This document shows, in pieces, positions 17,069 to 25,997 of a DNA stretch of 64,000 nucleotides. Both the position numbers and the translations under genes were made by a program. The DNA comes from Treponema sp. (lineage in GTDB: Bacteria > Spirochaetota > Spirochaetia > Treponematales > Treponemataceae). The notes under the pieces were generated by a model. It had not been told where the DNA came from, did no database searches, and worked only from the letters and a program-made list of their open reading frames with translations. Location: the NCBI GenBank assembly GCA_024400915.1, contig JAKSLX010000004.1, forward strand, positions 124,001 through 188,000. The letters are read 5' to 3'. How positions within the stretch are numbered: position 1 is the first letter of the stretch; the number at the start of each line of letters is the position of its first letter.

Positions 17069-19240
17069 ATGTTTTTAAGCGAGTTGACCGGAACAGTAGA
17101 ATCTCTGCCTGGAGTTGGACCTGCTACAGCAAAGCAGTTTGCAAGGCTCAACATTTTTACCGTTGCAGATCTGCTTTCCGTTTACCCTCGCGACTACGAT
17201 GACAGGACAAAAAAAGTAAACCTCGCAGAATTTTCCCAATATCCCAAAGTTCATACCATTTGCAAAGTAACTGCGCACAACTGGTTTGGTTACGGGAAAA
17301 TGAAAACCCTTAAAATCGAAATCACAGATGGAACTGCAAATGCATCTCTCATTGCCTTCAACAGAAGTTTTTTGGAAAAATCCCTTCCTGTTGGAAGCAT
17401 CATTGCCGTTACAGGCCGATTTGAAATCAAATACAATGAACTTCAGTCCACAACCTTTGAAGCAAACCGCCTTGCCTACAGCGGGGACCTTATAGATTAT
17501 CTTTCGTCTCAGATTCCAGACAGCGGACTCAATCCGGTCTATCCGCTTACAGAAGGACTGAACCAAAAGAATTATAGAAAGACAGTAGCAGCTGCCATCA
17601 AAGCCTATGGAAAGGCAGTTTCAGACGAACTTCCGCCAGACATCATGAAAGAAAGGAAGCTTCTTTCAAAGCATCAAGCCTTGGTTCAGATTCACATGCC
17701 GGAAAATCTAGAACAGGTGGCAGAAGCAAAACGCACCCTCATCTACGAGGAACTCTATCAGTTCGAATACAAGATGGCTTTGCGCGCCTACAGGCACCGC
17801 GGAGCTCTTCCTGCAGACCAACAGGTTGAAGAAACAAAGGAAACTACATACGAAGAATTTCTCAAGACCCTTTCACCAAGACAAAAGCAGCTTGTCGAAA
17901 GGCTTTCCTTCAGGCTGACAAATGACCAGATGAAAGCAATCATGGACATCAATGCCGACATTGACCGAAGCCAGGATGAATTCAACACCATGCTTAACGG
18001 AAGCCTCCAACAGTCTACGGACAAAAACCAGCGACCGCCTTTCAACATGCAGCGTCTTCTTCAGGGAGACGTAGGTTCCGGAAAGACACTGGTTTCATTC
18101 TTTGCCTGTCTGAGGACAATTGACTATGGCGGACAATGTGCCCTCCTTGCACCTACAGAACTTCTTGCTCGCCAGCATGCAGAAAACGCTGCAAAACTTC
18201 TTGAACCTGTAAATGTTAGAGCCGCATTTCTTACCGGCAATTTAAAAAGTGCCGGAAGGGAAAATCTTGTAAATGCATTACGCGACGGAAACATTGATCT
18301 TGTAATCGGAACCCATGCACTTTTTAGCCGCAACGTTTCCTACAAGAAACTGCAACTTGCCATAATCGACGAACAGCACAGGTTTGGTGTTGCACAAAGG
18401 GAAAGCATCATAGACAAGGGAAGGGTCACATTCGGAGCAACGGCTCACACGCCGGACGTTCTCATGATGAGTGCCACCCCTATTCCCCAGACCCTAGCCC
18501 TCACCGCCTTTGGTGACCTTGATGTAAGCATAATAAAGACAATGCCGGAAGGAAGAAAACCGGTAAGGACTTTGCTTACGGTCATGGGAAACGAAAGAAA
18601 TGTTTATGAAGCAGTACGCAAGGAACTGAATACCGGACATCAGGCTTACTTTGTATATCCAAGAATCGGAGATGATACGGAAGAAACGGACAACGACCGT
18701 TCCCTTAAGGCAGCAGAAGAAATGTTTGACTTTCTTTCAAGGGAAGTTTATCCGGGCGTAAGCTGTGCCCTCATACACGGAAAAGTTTCAGAAGACGACC
18801 AGAAAAAAATCCTTGAAGATTTCAGCCAAGGTAAAATAAAGATTCTCATCGCTACAACGGTCGTAGAGGTTGGCGTTGATGTTGGCAATGCAACCTGTAT
18901 GGTAATAGAACATGCAGACAGATTTGGTCTTGCTGAACTTCACCAGCTGAGAGGTCGTGTAGGACGCTCAAGTCTTCAGTCGTTTTGCTTCCTTATCTAC
19001 GGAAAGAACATTACGGATGTTGGGAAAGCAAGGCTAAAGGCCCTTCATGAAAGCACCGACGGATTCTATATTGCAGAAGAGGATTTAAAACTAAGAGGTC
19101 CCGGAGAAATTTCCGGAACCTCACAATCTGGTTACCTTACGCTTTCAATTGCTGATCTTGCCCGCGACAAGGAAATCCTGAAGGAAGCAAGATACGATGC
19201 CTTTATGCAACTACGTAATCACGGAGAGATTTGTTCTTAG
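17069..19240 (+). CDS. recG: ATP-dependent DNA helicase RecG
   Basis: 723 residues. The N-terminal wedge domain begins with SLPGVGPATAKQF and contains the OB-fold. Helicase motifs follow: I GDVGSGKT at about 333-340, Ia LAPTELLARQH, II DEQHRFG, III MSATPIPQTLAL, IV/V ATTVVEVGVDV and VI HQLRGRVGRS. RecG remodels stalled forks and Holliday junctions. Its last 38 bases overlap the 3' end of the oppositely oriented sigma factor gene. Confidence 0.96.
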   Translation: MFLSELTGTVESLPGVGPATAKQFARLNIFTVADLLSVYPRDYDDRTKKVNLAEFSQYPKVHTICKVTAHNWFGYGKMKTLKIEITDGTANASLIAFNRSFLEKSLPVGSIIAVTGRFEIKYNELQSTTFEANRLAYSGDLIDYLSSQIPDSGLNPVYPLTEGLNQKNYRKTVAAAIKAYGKAVSDELPPDIMKERKLLSKHQALVQIHMPENLEQVAEAKRTLIYEELYQFEYKMALRAYRHRGALPADQQVEETKETTYEEFLKTLSPRQKQLVERLSFRLTNDQMKAIMDINADIDRSQDEFNTMLNGSLQQSTDKNQRPPFNMQRLLQGDVGSGKTLVSFFACLRTIDYGGQCALLAPTELLARQHAENAAKLLEPVNVRAAFLTGNLKSAGRENLVNALRDGNIDLVIGTHALFSRNVSYKKLQLAIIDEQHRFGVAQRESIIDKGRVTFGATAHTPDVLMMSATPIPQTLALTAFGDLDVSIIKTMPEGRKPVRTLLTVMGNERNVYEAVRKELNTGHQAYFVYPRIGDDTEETDNDRSLKAAEEMFDFLSREVYPGVSCALIHGKVSEDDQKKILEDFSQGKIKILIATTVVEVGVDVGNATCMVIEHADRFGLAELHQLRGRVGRSSLQSFCFLIYGKNITDVGKARLKALHESTDGFYIAEEDLKLRGPGEISGTSQSGYLTLSIADLARDKEILKEARYDAFMQLRNHGEICS

Positions 19241-20057
19241 CGGTATAATCCTTAAGGCTATCTACAGCCTTCTTTTCAATCTGACGAACCCTTTCACGGG
19301 AAAGATTCAGTTTTTCACCTACTTCCTTAAGTGTCCTCTCTCCATAGCCATTGAGGCCATAGCGCATTGCAAGTACTGTGGCTGATTTTTTGTCCATTGT
19401 ATCAAGGGCAGCATTGATGTCGTCTGTCAATGACTGATTGATAGCACTTTCCTCCGGTGAAATGAATTCGGATTCAATTGTATCGAGAAGAGTTGTCTCA
19501 GAATCATCTGTCAAAGTTCTGTCCAGTCTTTTCATGTCGCGGGAAATCTCAAGCATTTCGCGAACATGATACTGAGTCATGCCAAGCATTGAAGCAACTT
19601 CATCCAGTTCCTCAGCCTCTGACTTTTGTCCAAGAGGATTAACTTCATTTACAGCCTTTTTGATCTGGCTCAATTCCTGTTCCTTGTTTACAGGAAGACG
19701 GATTGCACGGCCTGTATCAAGGATTGCTTTAAGTATGCTCTGACGGATCCACCATACGGCATAAGAAATAAAATGGAAACCTTTTGAAACATCAAAATGT
19801 TCAAGGGCCTTCATAAGACCAATGTAACCTTCACTGATAAGGTCTTCAAAATCAAGGCCACGATTACGATACTGAGCGGCAACCTTTATGACAAATCTCA
19901 TGTTAGAAGTAAGAATTAGGTCGCGGGCTTTCTTGTCCCCCTTAAGGGCTTTTTTTGCAGCCTCCGTTTCCTGTTCGGGAGTCAAAAGAGGATATCTCTT
20001 AACTTCATTAAGATGCATCTTTACAACATCATCGTAACAAACAGAACTCTTTTTCAT
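19203..20057 (-). CDS. Sigma-70 family RNA polymerase sigma factor, group 2 (RpoD/RpoS-like)
   Basis: 284 residues with regions 2, 3 and 4 but no long region 1.1: core-binding RFVIKVAAQYRNRGLDFEDL, -10 recognition FISYAVWWIRQSI, region 3 and a region 4.2 helix-turn-helix TLKEVGEKLNLSRERVRQIEKKA. The compact size and missing 1.1 fit a group 2 (alternative, RpoS-like) sigma rather than the housekeeping factor. The ribosome site is strong (CAGGAGG). A sigma-54-type promoter lies upstream. groES is the next gene upstream on the same strand. From memory T. pallidum has a comparable sigma gene beside groES. Confidence 0.88.
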   Translation of the reverse strand: MKKSSVCYDDVVKMHLNEVKRYPLLTPEQETEAAKKALKGDKKARDLILTSNMRFVIKVAAQYRNRGLDFEDLISEGYIGLMKALEHFDVSKGFHFISYAVWWIRQSILKAILDTGRAIRLPVNKEQELSQIKKAVNEVNPLGQKSEAEELDEVASMLGMTQYHVREMLEISRDMKRLDRTLTDDSETTLLDTIESEFISPEESAINQSLTDDINAALDTMDKKSATVLAMRYGLNGYGERTLKEVGEKLNLSRERVRQIEKKAVDSLKDYTAKNKSLRDYVVA

Positions 20058-20101
20058 AATCTTCCTCCTGAAAATTGAATGACATTCGTCACTTTATTAT
20101 T

Positions 20102-20117
20102 AGCATATATCATGCCA
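20102..20117 (-). promoter_or_regulatory. Sigma-54-like promoter of the group 2 sigma gene
   Basis: Reverse strand TGGCATG-N4-ATGCT. The GG and GC doublets have the -24/-12 spacing of sigma-54 promoters (consensus TGGCAC-N5-TTGC). The predicted start is about 35 bases before the ATG, leaving room for the CAGGAGG ribosome site. Confidence 0.55.
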
Positions 20118-20216
20118 AGATATCCAATTCGGTAGAATTTTTGAATAAAAATATTTTCGATGATTAAAATGAAGGGCTTATTAGTGCTTATAAGGTCAAA
20201 AAAAACTGTTTGCTAC

Positions 20217-20260
20217 AAAAATAAAAAGGTTACCGCATCAAAATGACACGGTAACCTTTT
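20217..20260 (-). terminator. Intrinsic terminator of groES
   Basis: A 12-bp perfect stem AAAAGGTTACCG / CGGTAACCTTTT (20224-20235 with 20249-20260) is followed on the reverse strand by a U-rich tail. It lies 45 bases after the groES stop. Confidence 0.88.
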
Positions 20261-20304
20261 CAGCACCTAAAAACGAGTCAAAATGACCCACTCTATGTTT
20301 AAGT

Positions 20305-20577
20305 CTATTCTACGATAGCAATAATGTCGCAGTTCTTAAGGATAAGGTAGTCTTCCCCATCCATCTTGATTGTTGTACCTGCATACTTGTCGTAAAGAAT
20401 CTTGTCGCCAGGCTTTACTGTGATCTTTTCCTTTTCTGTTCCAGGACCAACGGCAACAACTTCTGCCTGCTGTGTTTTTTCCTGAGCTGTTTCAGGAATG
20501 ATAAGTCCACCTGCTGTCTTTGTTTCTGCAGCGGCCTGCTTTACGAGAACTCTGTCTGCCAAAGGTTTGATTGTCAT
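20305..20577 (-). CDS. groES: Co-chaperonin GroES
   Basis: 90 residues with the Cpn10 pattern: IKPLADRVLVKQ at the start, the mobile loop EAKTAGGLIIPETAQEK-like segment near residues 16-34, VVAVGPG, and the C-terminal KYAGTTIKMDGEDYLIL. It caps GroEL. groEL is 27.6 kb away (48180-49808) rather than adjacent, which is also the case in T. pallidum as I recall it. No CIRCE element precedes it; a TTTGTA-N12-TACAAA inverted repeat is present upstream. It has its own terminator. Confidence 0.96.
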   Translation of the reverse strand: MTIKPLADRVLVKQAAAETKTAGGLIIPETAQEKTQQAEVVAVGPGTEKEKITVKPGDKILYDKYAGTTIKMDGEDYLILKNCDIIAIVE

Positions 20578-20656
20578 TTATTTCCTCCAAATTATCTGCT
20601 TTTGTATACAGATAAATCTACAAACTTTTTAAAGTAAAGTCAAATTTCAGGGCAAA

Positions 20657-22546
20657 TTATTTTGCCATCTTGATTTTTTTCTGCAAAAGGCGGGAACGAT
20701 TATGAGAATTATCCAGAGTAAGGGCATATTTAAGGGATCTGGAAGCACTTCTGGAGTCTCCAAGGTTCCAGTTGATTTCTGCAATTCTATAGAGAATCTC
20801 TGCCTTTTCCTTTGCACTGTCTGTCCTTGAACTTGCAAGACTCAGAATGTTGAGGGCTTCATTCAAGTTATCAATACTTGCATAAACCACGGCAAGGTTT
20901 ACAAGGGAATTTGTTACGCTTCTATTTCCTGATGATGTATTAAGGGCTGGAAGTCTTTGTCCATACCTATCGGCAATAAACTTATACAGAACTGCACCGT
21001 GGGCAAAGTCAGCATTCTTGCAAGCAAACCATGCTGCAAGTTCGCATTCCCAAAGTTCAAGTTCTTCAGGGTTTTCATAAATACTGAAGTCATATTTTCT
21101 GGTAATGTAGCCGTCAAAAACTCCTTCGGCTTCCTTAACCATTCTCTGCTCAATCAAATAGGCAGTACAATACCTTGCTATTTCAGATGGGTATCCTTTT
21201 TCATCTTCACTGCTTTCAAGAAGAACCCAAATGTCAGACACTGATTTTTGCTGCCCGTGAGTTTTCCTGTATTCGCAGTCAAGAATATCCCTGAGCACCA
21301 TTAGGGCCGGAGCCTTTCCTTTTTCTTCAAGGGAATCTATATGGCTGTAAACATCATCAACCTTTACGACAGGAATTTCATCATGAGCTTCCATTTTCAT
21401 GGTTTTAATTCCTGCAGCCCTAAGTTTTTTGGAAAGTTCGTCTTCCTTTGGCCAATAAAGTTGATCTATTGCAACCTGACCTTTTCCAGCTATACCTGGA
21501 ATGAATTCAGGAAACCTTTCCGTCATATAGTTCAGGCGTCCGTATTCTTCCAAGACATTATTGTGGCGCCTTGAATACATGGCTCCATTCATGCAAAGAA
21601 TAGGCGTAAGGTATTTTTCATTATTCATACCTGCAAGCTTTACCCTGATTTCTTCACTGCGGTCTTCTTCCCCTTCCACATAGCAGCAGTCGGCTTCAAG
21701 GGTGAGTATTTCTGCATAAAGGCTTTCGGAATAGTCACCGGTACCGTCTAAGGCCGCAAGTTTTTCACTGGCCTCAAGGGAAGCAAGGCTCTGAGCATAA
21801 AGGCCTGCATCAAAGAAAACATTTCCCCAGAACAGGCTGTCCCTGTAGTTTGTAATTCGCTGTGGATAAAGTTCTGATGCAGCCAAATAATCGCCTTTTT
21901 TCATGAGCACGGAGGCCGCATTATAAAGCCATTTATTGTTGCCGGAACCTTTATATGCACCTGCATATATGGGAATGAATTTGTCGTTGCAGAAAACTTC
22001 CTTGATTTGCTGGCCGGTCAAGGCTGGCAAAAGCTCTGCAGCCTTCAAAGCTTTACGGGATTTTTTTCTGTTAAGACTGAAGGCATCATCTACTACCTGA
22101 CCCTTCTCGTCAATTGAAAGAAGTGCTTTTCTCAAAACACATTCAGAATACATTGAAACATATTCTGATTTTTCAAGGCATCTGCTGATTTTAAAAGCTT
22201 CATCGAGTCTATCTTCCCGAAGGAGGAAATTTACATAAACTGCAGAAAGTTCAGGATTGTCCGGTAATTTTTTAAGTCCCTTGACCAGAACTTTTTCAGC
22301 GCGTTTCTTTTCTCCAAGGAGTGTATAGCGCTTGTAAATGCCAAGGCGGTCATAGGAACTGTAGGCTTTTTTTTCAAGTTTCTTCAATGCCTTTATTGCA
22401 CTGTCGGTTGAACCTTGTGAAATAAAGACATCGATGGAATCAAGACGGGATGTGAAGGACGAACCTTCAGAATGTGTTGAGCATGAAGAAATGCACAAAG
22501 CTAATAGAGACGAAAAAATCACTATGCAGAGGCATTTCAATCTCAC
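20657..22546 (-). CDS. TPR-repeat lipoprotein
   Basis: 629 residues. It has an N-terminal signal with a spirochaetal lipobox (ALCISSC, lipidated Cys at about 21), then a long helical region of TPR-like repeats, for example YTLLGEKKRAEKVLVKGLKKLP and, near the end, VNLAVVYASIDNLNEALNILS and ILYRIAEINWNLGDSRSASRSL. It probably faces the periplasm as a scaffold. The GTG start overlaps the nusB stop (GTGA), so expression is coupled to nusB. By position it would correspond to TP1014 of T. pallidum if the remembered synteny holds. Specific function unknown. Confidence 0.75.
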   Translation of the reverse strand: MRLKCLCIVIFSSLLALCISSCSTHSEGSSFTSRLDSIDVFISQGSTDSAIKALKKLEKKAYSSYDRLGIYKRYTLLGEKKRAEKVLVKGLKKLPDNPELSAVYVNFLLREDRLDEAFKISRCLEKSEYVSMYSECVLRKALLSIDEKGQVVDDAFSLNRKKSRKALKAAELLPALTGQQIKEVFCNDKFIPIYAGAYKGSGNNKWLYNAASVLMKKGDYLAASELYPQRITNYRDSLFWGNVFFDAGLYAQSLASLEASEKLAALDGTGDYSESLYAEILTLEADCCYVEGEEDRSEEIRVKLAGMNNEKYLTPILCMNGAMYSRRHNNVLEEYGRLNYMTERFPEFIPGIAGKGQVAIDQLYWPKEDELSKKLRAAGIKTMKMEAHDEIPVVKVDDVYSHIDSLEEKGKAPALMVLRDILDCEYRKTHGQQKSVSDIWVLLESSEDEKGYPSEIARYCTAYLIEQRMVKEAEGVFDGYITRKYDFSIYENPEELELWECELAAWFACKNADFAHGAVLYKFIADRYGQRLPALNTSSGNRSVTNSLVNLAVVYASIDNLNEALNILSLASSRTDSAKEKAEILYRIAEINWNLGDSRSASRSLKYALTLDNSHNRSRLLQKKIKMAK

Positions 22547-23016
22547 GCTTTTTCTTCTTCCTTGCGGATTGTATCAAGAATTGCATTGATGAATTTAAAT
22601 GAATCGTCTGTTCCAAAGTCCTTTGAAATTCCGATTGCTTCATCAATTACAATTGTAGGATTAAGATCCTTCTGATAGAGGATTGCAAACACACTGATGC
22701 GGAGAACAGCAAGAGTCACCTTGTTCAACCTGTTGAAATCCCACTTTCCTGAAAGATGACCCTTGATTTTAGAATCAATCTCATCAATATGATTGATGGT
22801 TCCGGCAATAAGGAGACGAGCAAAATCATACTCCTCAGCCTTGCTATCAGATTCGTTTGTTTCTGTAAGTTCTTCCTTGAGTTCATCAGGAACAATACCG
22901 CTATCAGAGCCATTCTGAATCCATTCAAGTTTCAGAAGTTCTTCCAAGGGCATCTTCCCTACATCGTATGAATACATTGCCTGAACTGCAAGAATGCGAG
23001 CGTTTCTACGAGACAC
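22543..23016 (-). CDS. nusB: Transcription antitermination factor NusB
   Basis: 157 residues. The start RRNARILAVQAMYSYDV and the C-terminal LRISVFAILYQKDLNPTIVIDEAIGISKDFGTDDSFKFINAILDTI are NusB signatures. It binds boxA with S10 in rRNA antitermination. The start is GTG with ribosome site AAGGGGAG, 12 bases after the upstream SurA-like gene. The region around residues 30-60 is longer than in E. coli NusB. Confidence 0.92.
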   Translation of the reverse strand: MSRRNARILAVQAMYSYDVGKMPLEELLKLEWIQNGSDSGIVPDELKEELTETNESDSKAEEYDFARLLIAGTINHIDEIDSKIKGHLSGKWDFNRLNKVTLAVLRISVFAILYQKDLNPTIVIDEAIGISKDFGTDDSFKFINAILDTIRKEEEKA

Positions 23017-23028
23017 TTATTTCTCCCC

Positions 23029-24108
23029 TTACCAGTTAAGAAGCTTTGTCAAAGCGTCGCCCTTCTTCTTGCGGTCAACGTTTGCATCTGTATTAAGTTC
23101 CTTTGCAAGATCCTGTGCAGCTGTTGTAAAATACTGCATCTGCTTCTGCTGTGAAAGATTTCCCTTAATATAGTCATATACAGTTACTGTTGTTTCAGGC
23201 TGAACTACATCGCTGAGGGAAAGGAGTTTTGCATCATATTTTTTGAGGACAACATAGAACTGGAAGTCTGATGTAGTCTCTGTTGATTCGCTGATATATG
23301 CTTCCTTGCGAGAGAAAAGTTCACGAAGCTTGTCTTCCGACCATCTCAAAGCCTGAGCCTGCTGAGAAGTCTTTGCAATGAGAAGCTCACCAGCCTGATA
23401 GCTCTTTCCGTTTTCAGGTGCATTTACAAAAGCTGTAGACTTTTTTGAATCCTTGATGTACTGGTTTCTCATGTCTTCACAGAGGGCTTTTGCAGCCATG
23501 TCGTTACTTCCCTTTGGAACCATAACGAGGAAAAGCTTCATCATTTCGTCCCATCTGAAACTTGACTTGTTCATTTCATAAGCATTGCGGATTTCTTCGT
23601 CTGTTGCTGCAACGGCACGGATTTCTTCCTGTTTTTTCTGAGATACATAATTCTGAATGAGGAGCTGGCTCTTAAGATATGCCTTGTAATCAGAAAGGGA
23701 CATTCCGCTCATTTCCTTGATGTATTCATCAAGAGTCTTACCGCTTGTTTCCTTGATGATGTTTTCAACTTCTGCTTCTGTAAGCTGTCTTCCAACCTGC
23801 TGGCTGAAAGTTGCAAGGAAAGCATTGTCAACCTGGCTGTCAGAAATGGCAACGCCGTCTTTTGCTGCTGCCTGACAAAGGAGCTTTTCGTTGATCATGT
23901 TTTCAAGAAGTGTCTGCTTCTGTTCAACAGGGAAAGAATCCATTCCGTACTGCTTCTGAACGAAAGCAACTCTTGTCTTAAGCTGCTTGAGCGTAATTGT
24001 TTCTGATTTATTGTGCTTGACTACAGCAAGTGGAGTCATGTCGCTCTGTGCAAAAACTGCAGCACAAGCAACCATAGATGCCAGTAATGTTGCAATGATC
24101 TTTTTCAT
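23029..24108 (-). CDS. SurA-like periplasmic chaperone / peptidyl-prolyl isomerase
   Basis: 359 residues. A cleavable signal (cut after AAVFA) precedes a SurA N-terminal-type helical region (residues 30-160: TRVAFVQKQYGMDSFP, QKQTLLENMINEKLLCQAA) and a weaker parvulin-like domain (about 185-310). It likely escorts outer-membrane proteins through the periplasm. No lipobox Cys. It sits between alaS and nusB, as Tpn39b does in T. pallidum as I recall it. The parvulin active-site residues are not clear, so isomerase activity is uncertain. Confidence 0.75.
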   Translation of the reverse strand: MKKIIATLLASMVACAAVFAQSDMTPLAVVKHNKSETITLKQLKTRVAFVQKQYGMDSFPVEQKQTLLENMINEKLLCQAAAKDGVAISDSQVDNAFLATFSQQVGRQLTEAEVENIIKETSGKTLDEYIKEMSGMSLSDYKAYLKSQLLIQNYVSQKKQEEIRAVAATDEEIRNAYEMNKSSFRWDEMMKLFLVMVPKGSNDMAAKALCEDMRNQYIKDSKKSTAFVNAPENGKSYQAGELLIAKTSQQAQALRWSEDKLRELFSRKEAYISESTETTSDFQFYVVLKKYDAKLLSLSDVVQPETTVTVYDYIKGNLSQQKQMQYFTTAAQDLAKELNTDANVDRKKKGDALTKLLNW

Positions 24109-24127
24109 AATAACCTCTTAGTTTTAC

Positions 24128-24157
24128 AACATGCAACCTTAAGAAAGGTTACATGCC
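24128..24157. other. 13-bp hairpin between alaS and the SurA-like gene
   Basis: AACATGCAACCTT (24128-24140) pairs with AAGGTTACATGCC (24145-24157) around a 4-base loop, with three G-U pairs on the reverse strand. No U-tract follows on the reverse strand, so it is not a canonical terminator; it may be a processing or stability element. Confidence 0.4.
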
Positions 24158-24174
24158 AATTGAACTTTTATTTT

Positions 24175-25989
24175 TTACTTATCCAGTGGAAGTCCACCAC
24201 TGATTGTTGCGCGGATACGGCGTACACCTGCAGAAGATGACTGTTCCTTTTCAATCTTGAAGTCACCGATCTGTGCTGTATGCTGAACATGTGGACCACC
24301 GCAAACTTCCTTGCTGAACCACTTGTCTTTTGTTCCGATTGTATAAACCTTTACATCTTCACCGTACTTGTTTGTGAACAATGCGCGGGCACCTTCTTCC
24401 TTAGCCTTATCAAGAGGCATGATTTCCATTGTAACTGGAAGGTCTGCCTTAATCTGTTCATTAACGATGTCCTGAACCTGCTGGATTTCTTCCTTTGTCA
24501 TTGGACGTTCGAAAGTAAAGTCGAATCTCATGCGCTCATTTGTAATGTTAGAACCTTTCTGAGCAACCTGACTGCCAAGAACGTTAACCAAAGCCTGCTG
24601 AAGAAGATGTGTTGCTGTATGGTACTTTGTAGTAACGTCAGACTGTTCTGCTAGACCACCACCAGCCTTAAGATTAGGATCTTTAGAAGCTTCCTTGTGC
24701 TTGCGTTCTGCTTCCTTAAAGCCTTCTGTATCAACTGTAAATCCGTTTTCAGCTGCGAGTTCCATTGTAAGCTCAAGTGGAAATCCAAAAGTATCAAAGA
24801 GCTTGAATGCTGTCTTACCGCTAACTTCCTTCTTTGGATTCTTCATGAGGTTAGGAATCATCTTCTGGAATTCCTTTTCACCGTTCTTGAGGGCATCACG
24901 GAACTTTGCTTCTTCCTGTGTAAGTTCGCTCTTTACCTTCTGTGCATTCTGTTCAAGTTCAGGATATGCGCACTTGAAGTTTGCTATTACTGCTTCTGCG
25001 ATTTCTGCAAGGAATGACTGGTCGATACCAAGCTTCATTCCTTCGCGAACTGCACGGCGGATAAGACGGCGGAGAACATAACCTGCTCCAATGTTTGACG
25101 GGCTTACACCCTTCTGGTCACCGAGAATGAATACAGAAGAACGGCTGTGGTCTGCAATGATACGAACCGAGCGGTCCTTTGCTTCATCAGTTCCGTACTT
25201 GTAGTTTGCAAGCTTTTCAACAACAGCGATGATTGGCTGGAATACTTCTGTAAGGTAAACTGAAGTCTTTCCCTGAAGAATACAGTTTGTTCTTTCAAGC
25301 CCCATGCCTGTATCTACATTCTGCTTTGGAAGAGGAACGAGAGTCTTTTCATCCTTGCGTTCAAACTGCATGAAAACGTTGTTCCAGATTTCCATCCAGT
25401 TGGCGCTGTCTGTTCCCTTGTTTGAACCCTGTGGTGGAAGTCCTTCTCCAACCCAGTAGAAAATTTCTGTATCTGGACCACAAGGACCTGTTGGACCTGC
25501 TGCCCACCAGTTGTCAGATGCAGGAAGATATGCAATCTTGTCTTCAGGCATACCAACTTCCTTCCAGTATGAAGCAGCTTCTTCATCACGAGGTGCATTT
25601 TCATCACCTGCGAAAACTGTTACAGAAATCTTTTTTGGATCCAATGCAAGCCAGTCTTTGCTTGTAAGGAATTCATAAGAGAATGCAATTGATTCTTTCT
25701 TGAAATAGTCACCAAGGGACCAGTTTCCAAGCATTTCAAAACATGTAAGGTGGCTTGGATCCCCTACTTCGTCGATGTCACCAGTGCGAACACATTTCTG
25801 ATAGTCTGTAAGACGTGTTCCCGCAGGATGCTTTTCGCCCAGCAAATAAGGAACGAGAGGGTGCATTCCAGCTGTTGTAAACAATACTGATGGATCATTT
25901 TCAGGAATAAGAGACTGTCCTGAAATCTCTGCATGATTCTTTGATTTAAAAAACTCAATGTACTTAGAGCGTAATTCATTAGCGGTCAT
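24175..25989 (-). CDS. alaS: Alanyl-tRNA synthetase, short spirochaetal form
   Basis: 604 residues against about 876 in E. coli. The class II catalytic domain (start ELRSKYIEFF; SVLFTTAGM; GMGLERT) and tRNA-recognition domain are complete to about residue 440. The editing domain follows directly, with HTATHLL and CGGPHV zinc-ligand motifs and SSSAGVRRIRA. The beta-barrel preceding the editing core and the C-Ala domain are missing, as known for spirochaetes. No Shine-Dalgarno: an optimal promoter places transcription at the ATG. Confidence 0.95.
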   Translation of the reverse strand: MTANELRSKYIEFFKSKNHAEISGQSLIPENDPSVLFTTAGMHPLVPYLLGEKHPAGTRLTDYQKCVRTGDIDEVGDPSHLTCFEMLGNWSLGDYFKKESIAFSYEFLTSKDWLALDPKKISVTVFAGDENAPRDEEAASYWKEVGMPEDKIAYLPASDNWWAAGPTGPCGPDTEIFYWVGEGLPPQGSNKGTDSANWMEIWNNVFMQFERKDEKTLVPLPKQNVDTGMGLERTNCILQGKTSVYLTEVFQPIIAVVEKLANYKYGTDEAKDRSVRIIADHSRSSVFILGDQKGVSPSNIGAGYVLRRLIRRAVREGMKLGIDQSFLAEIAEAVIANFKCAYPELEQNAQKVKSELTQEEAKFRDALKNGEKEFQKMIPNLMKNPKKEVSGKTAFKLFDTFGFPLELTMELAAENGFTVDTEGFKEAERKHKEASKDPNLKAGGGLAEQSDVTTKYHTATHLLQQALVNVLGSQVAQKGSNITNERMRFDFTFERPMTKEEIQQVQDIVNEQIKADLPVTMEIMPLDKAKEEGARALFTNKYGEDVKVYTIGTKDKWFSKEVCGGPHVQHTAQIGDFKIEKEQSSSAGVRRIRATISGGLPLDK

Positions 25990-25997
25990 AATCGCAT

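Noticed and set aside
20578..20640. CIRCE heat-shock operator upstream of groES (and likewise groEL)
   Set aside because: The TTAGCACTC-N9-GAGTGCTAA pattern is absent at both genes; only a TTTGTA/TACAAA repeat is seen.
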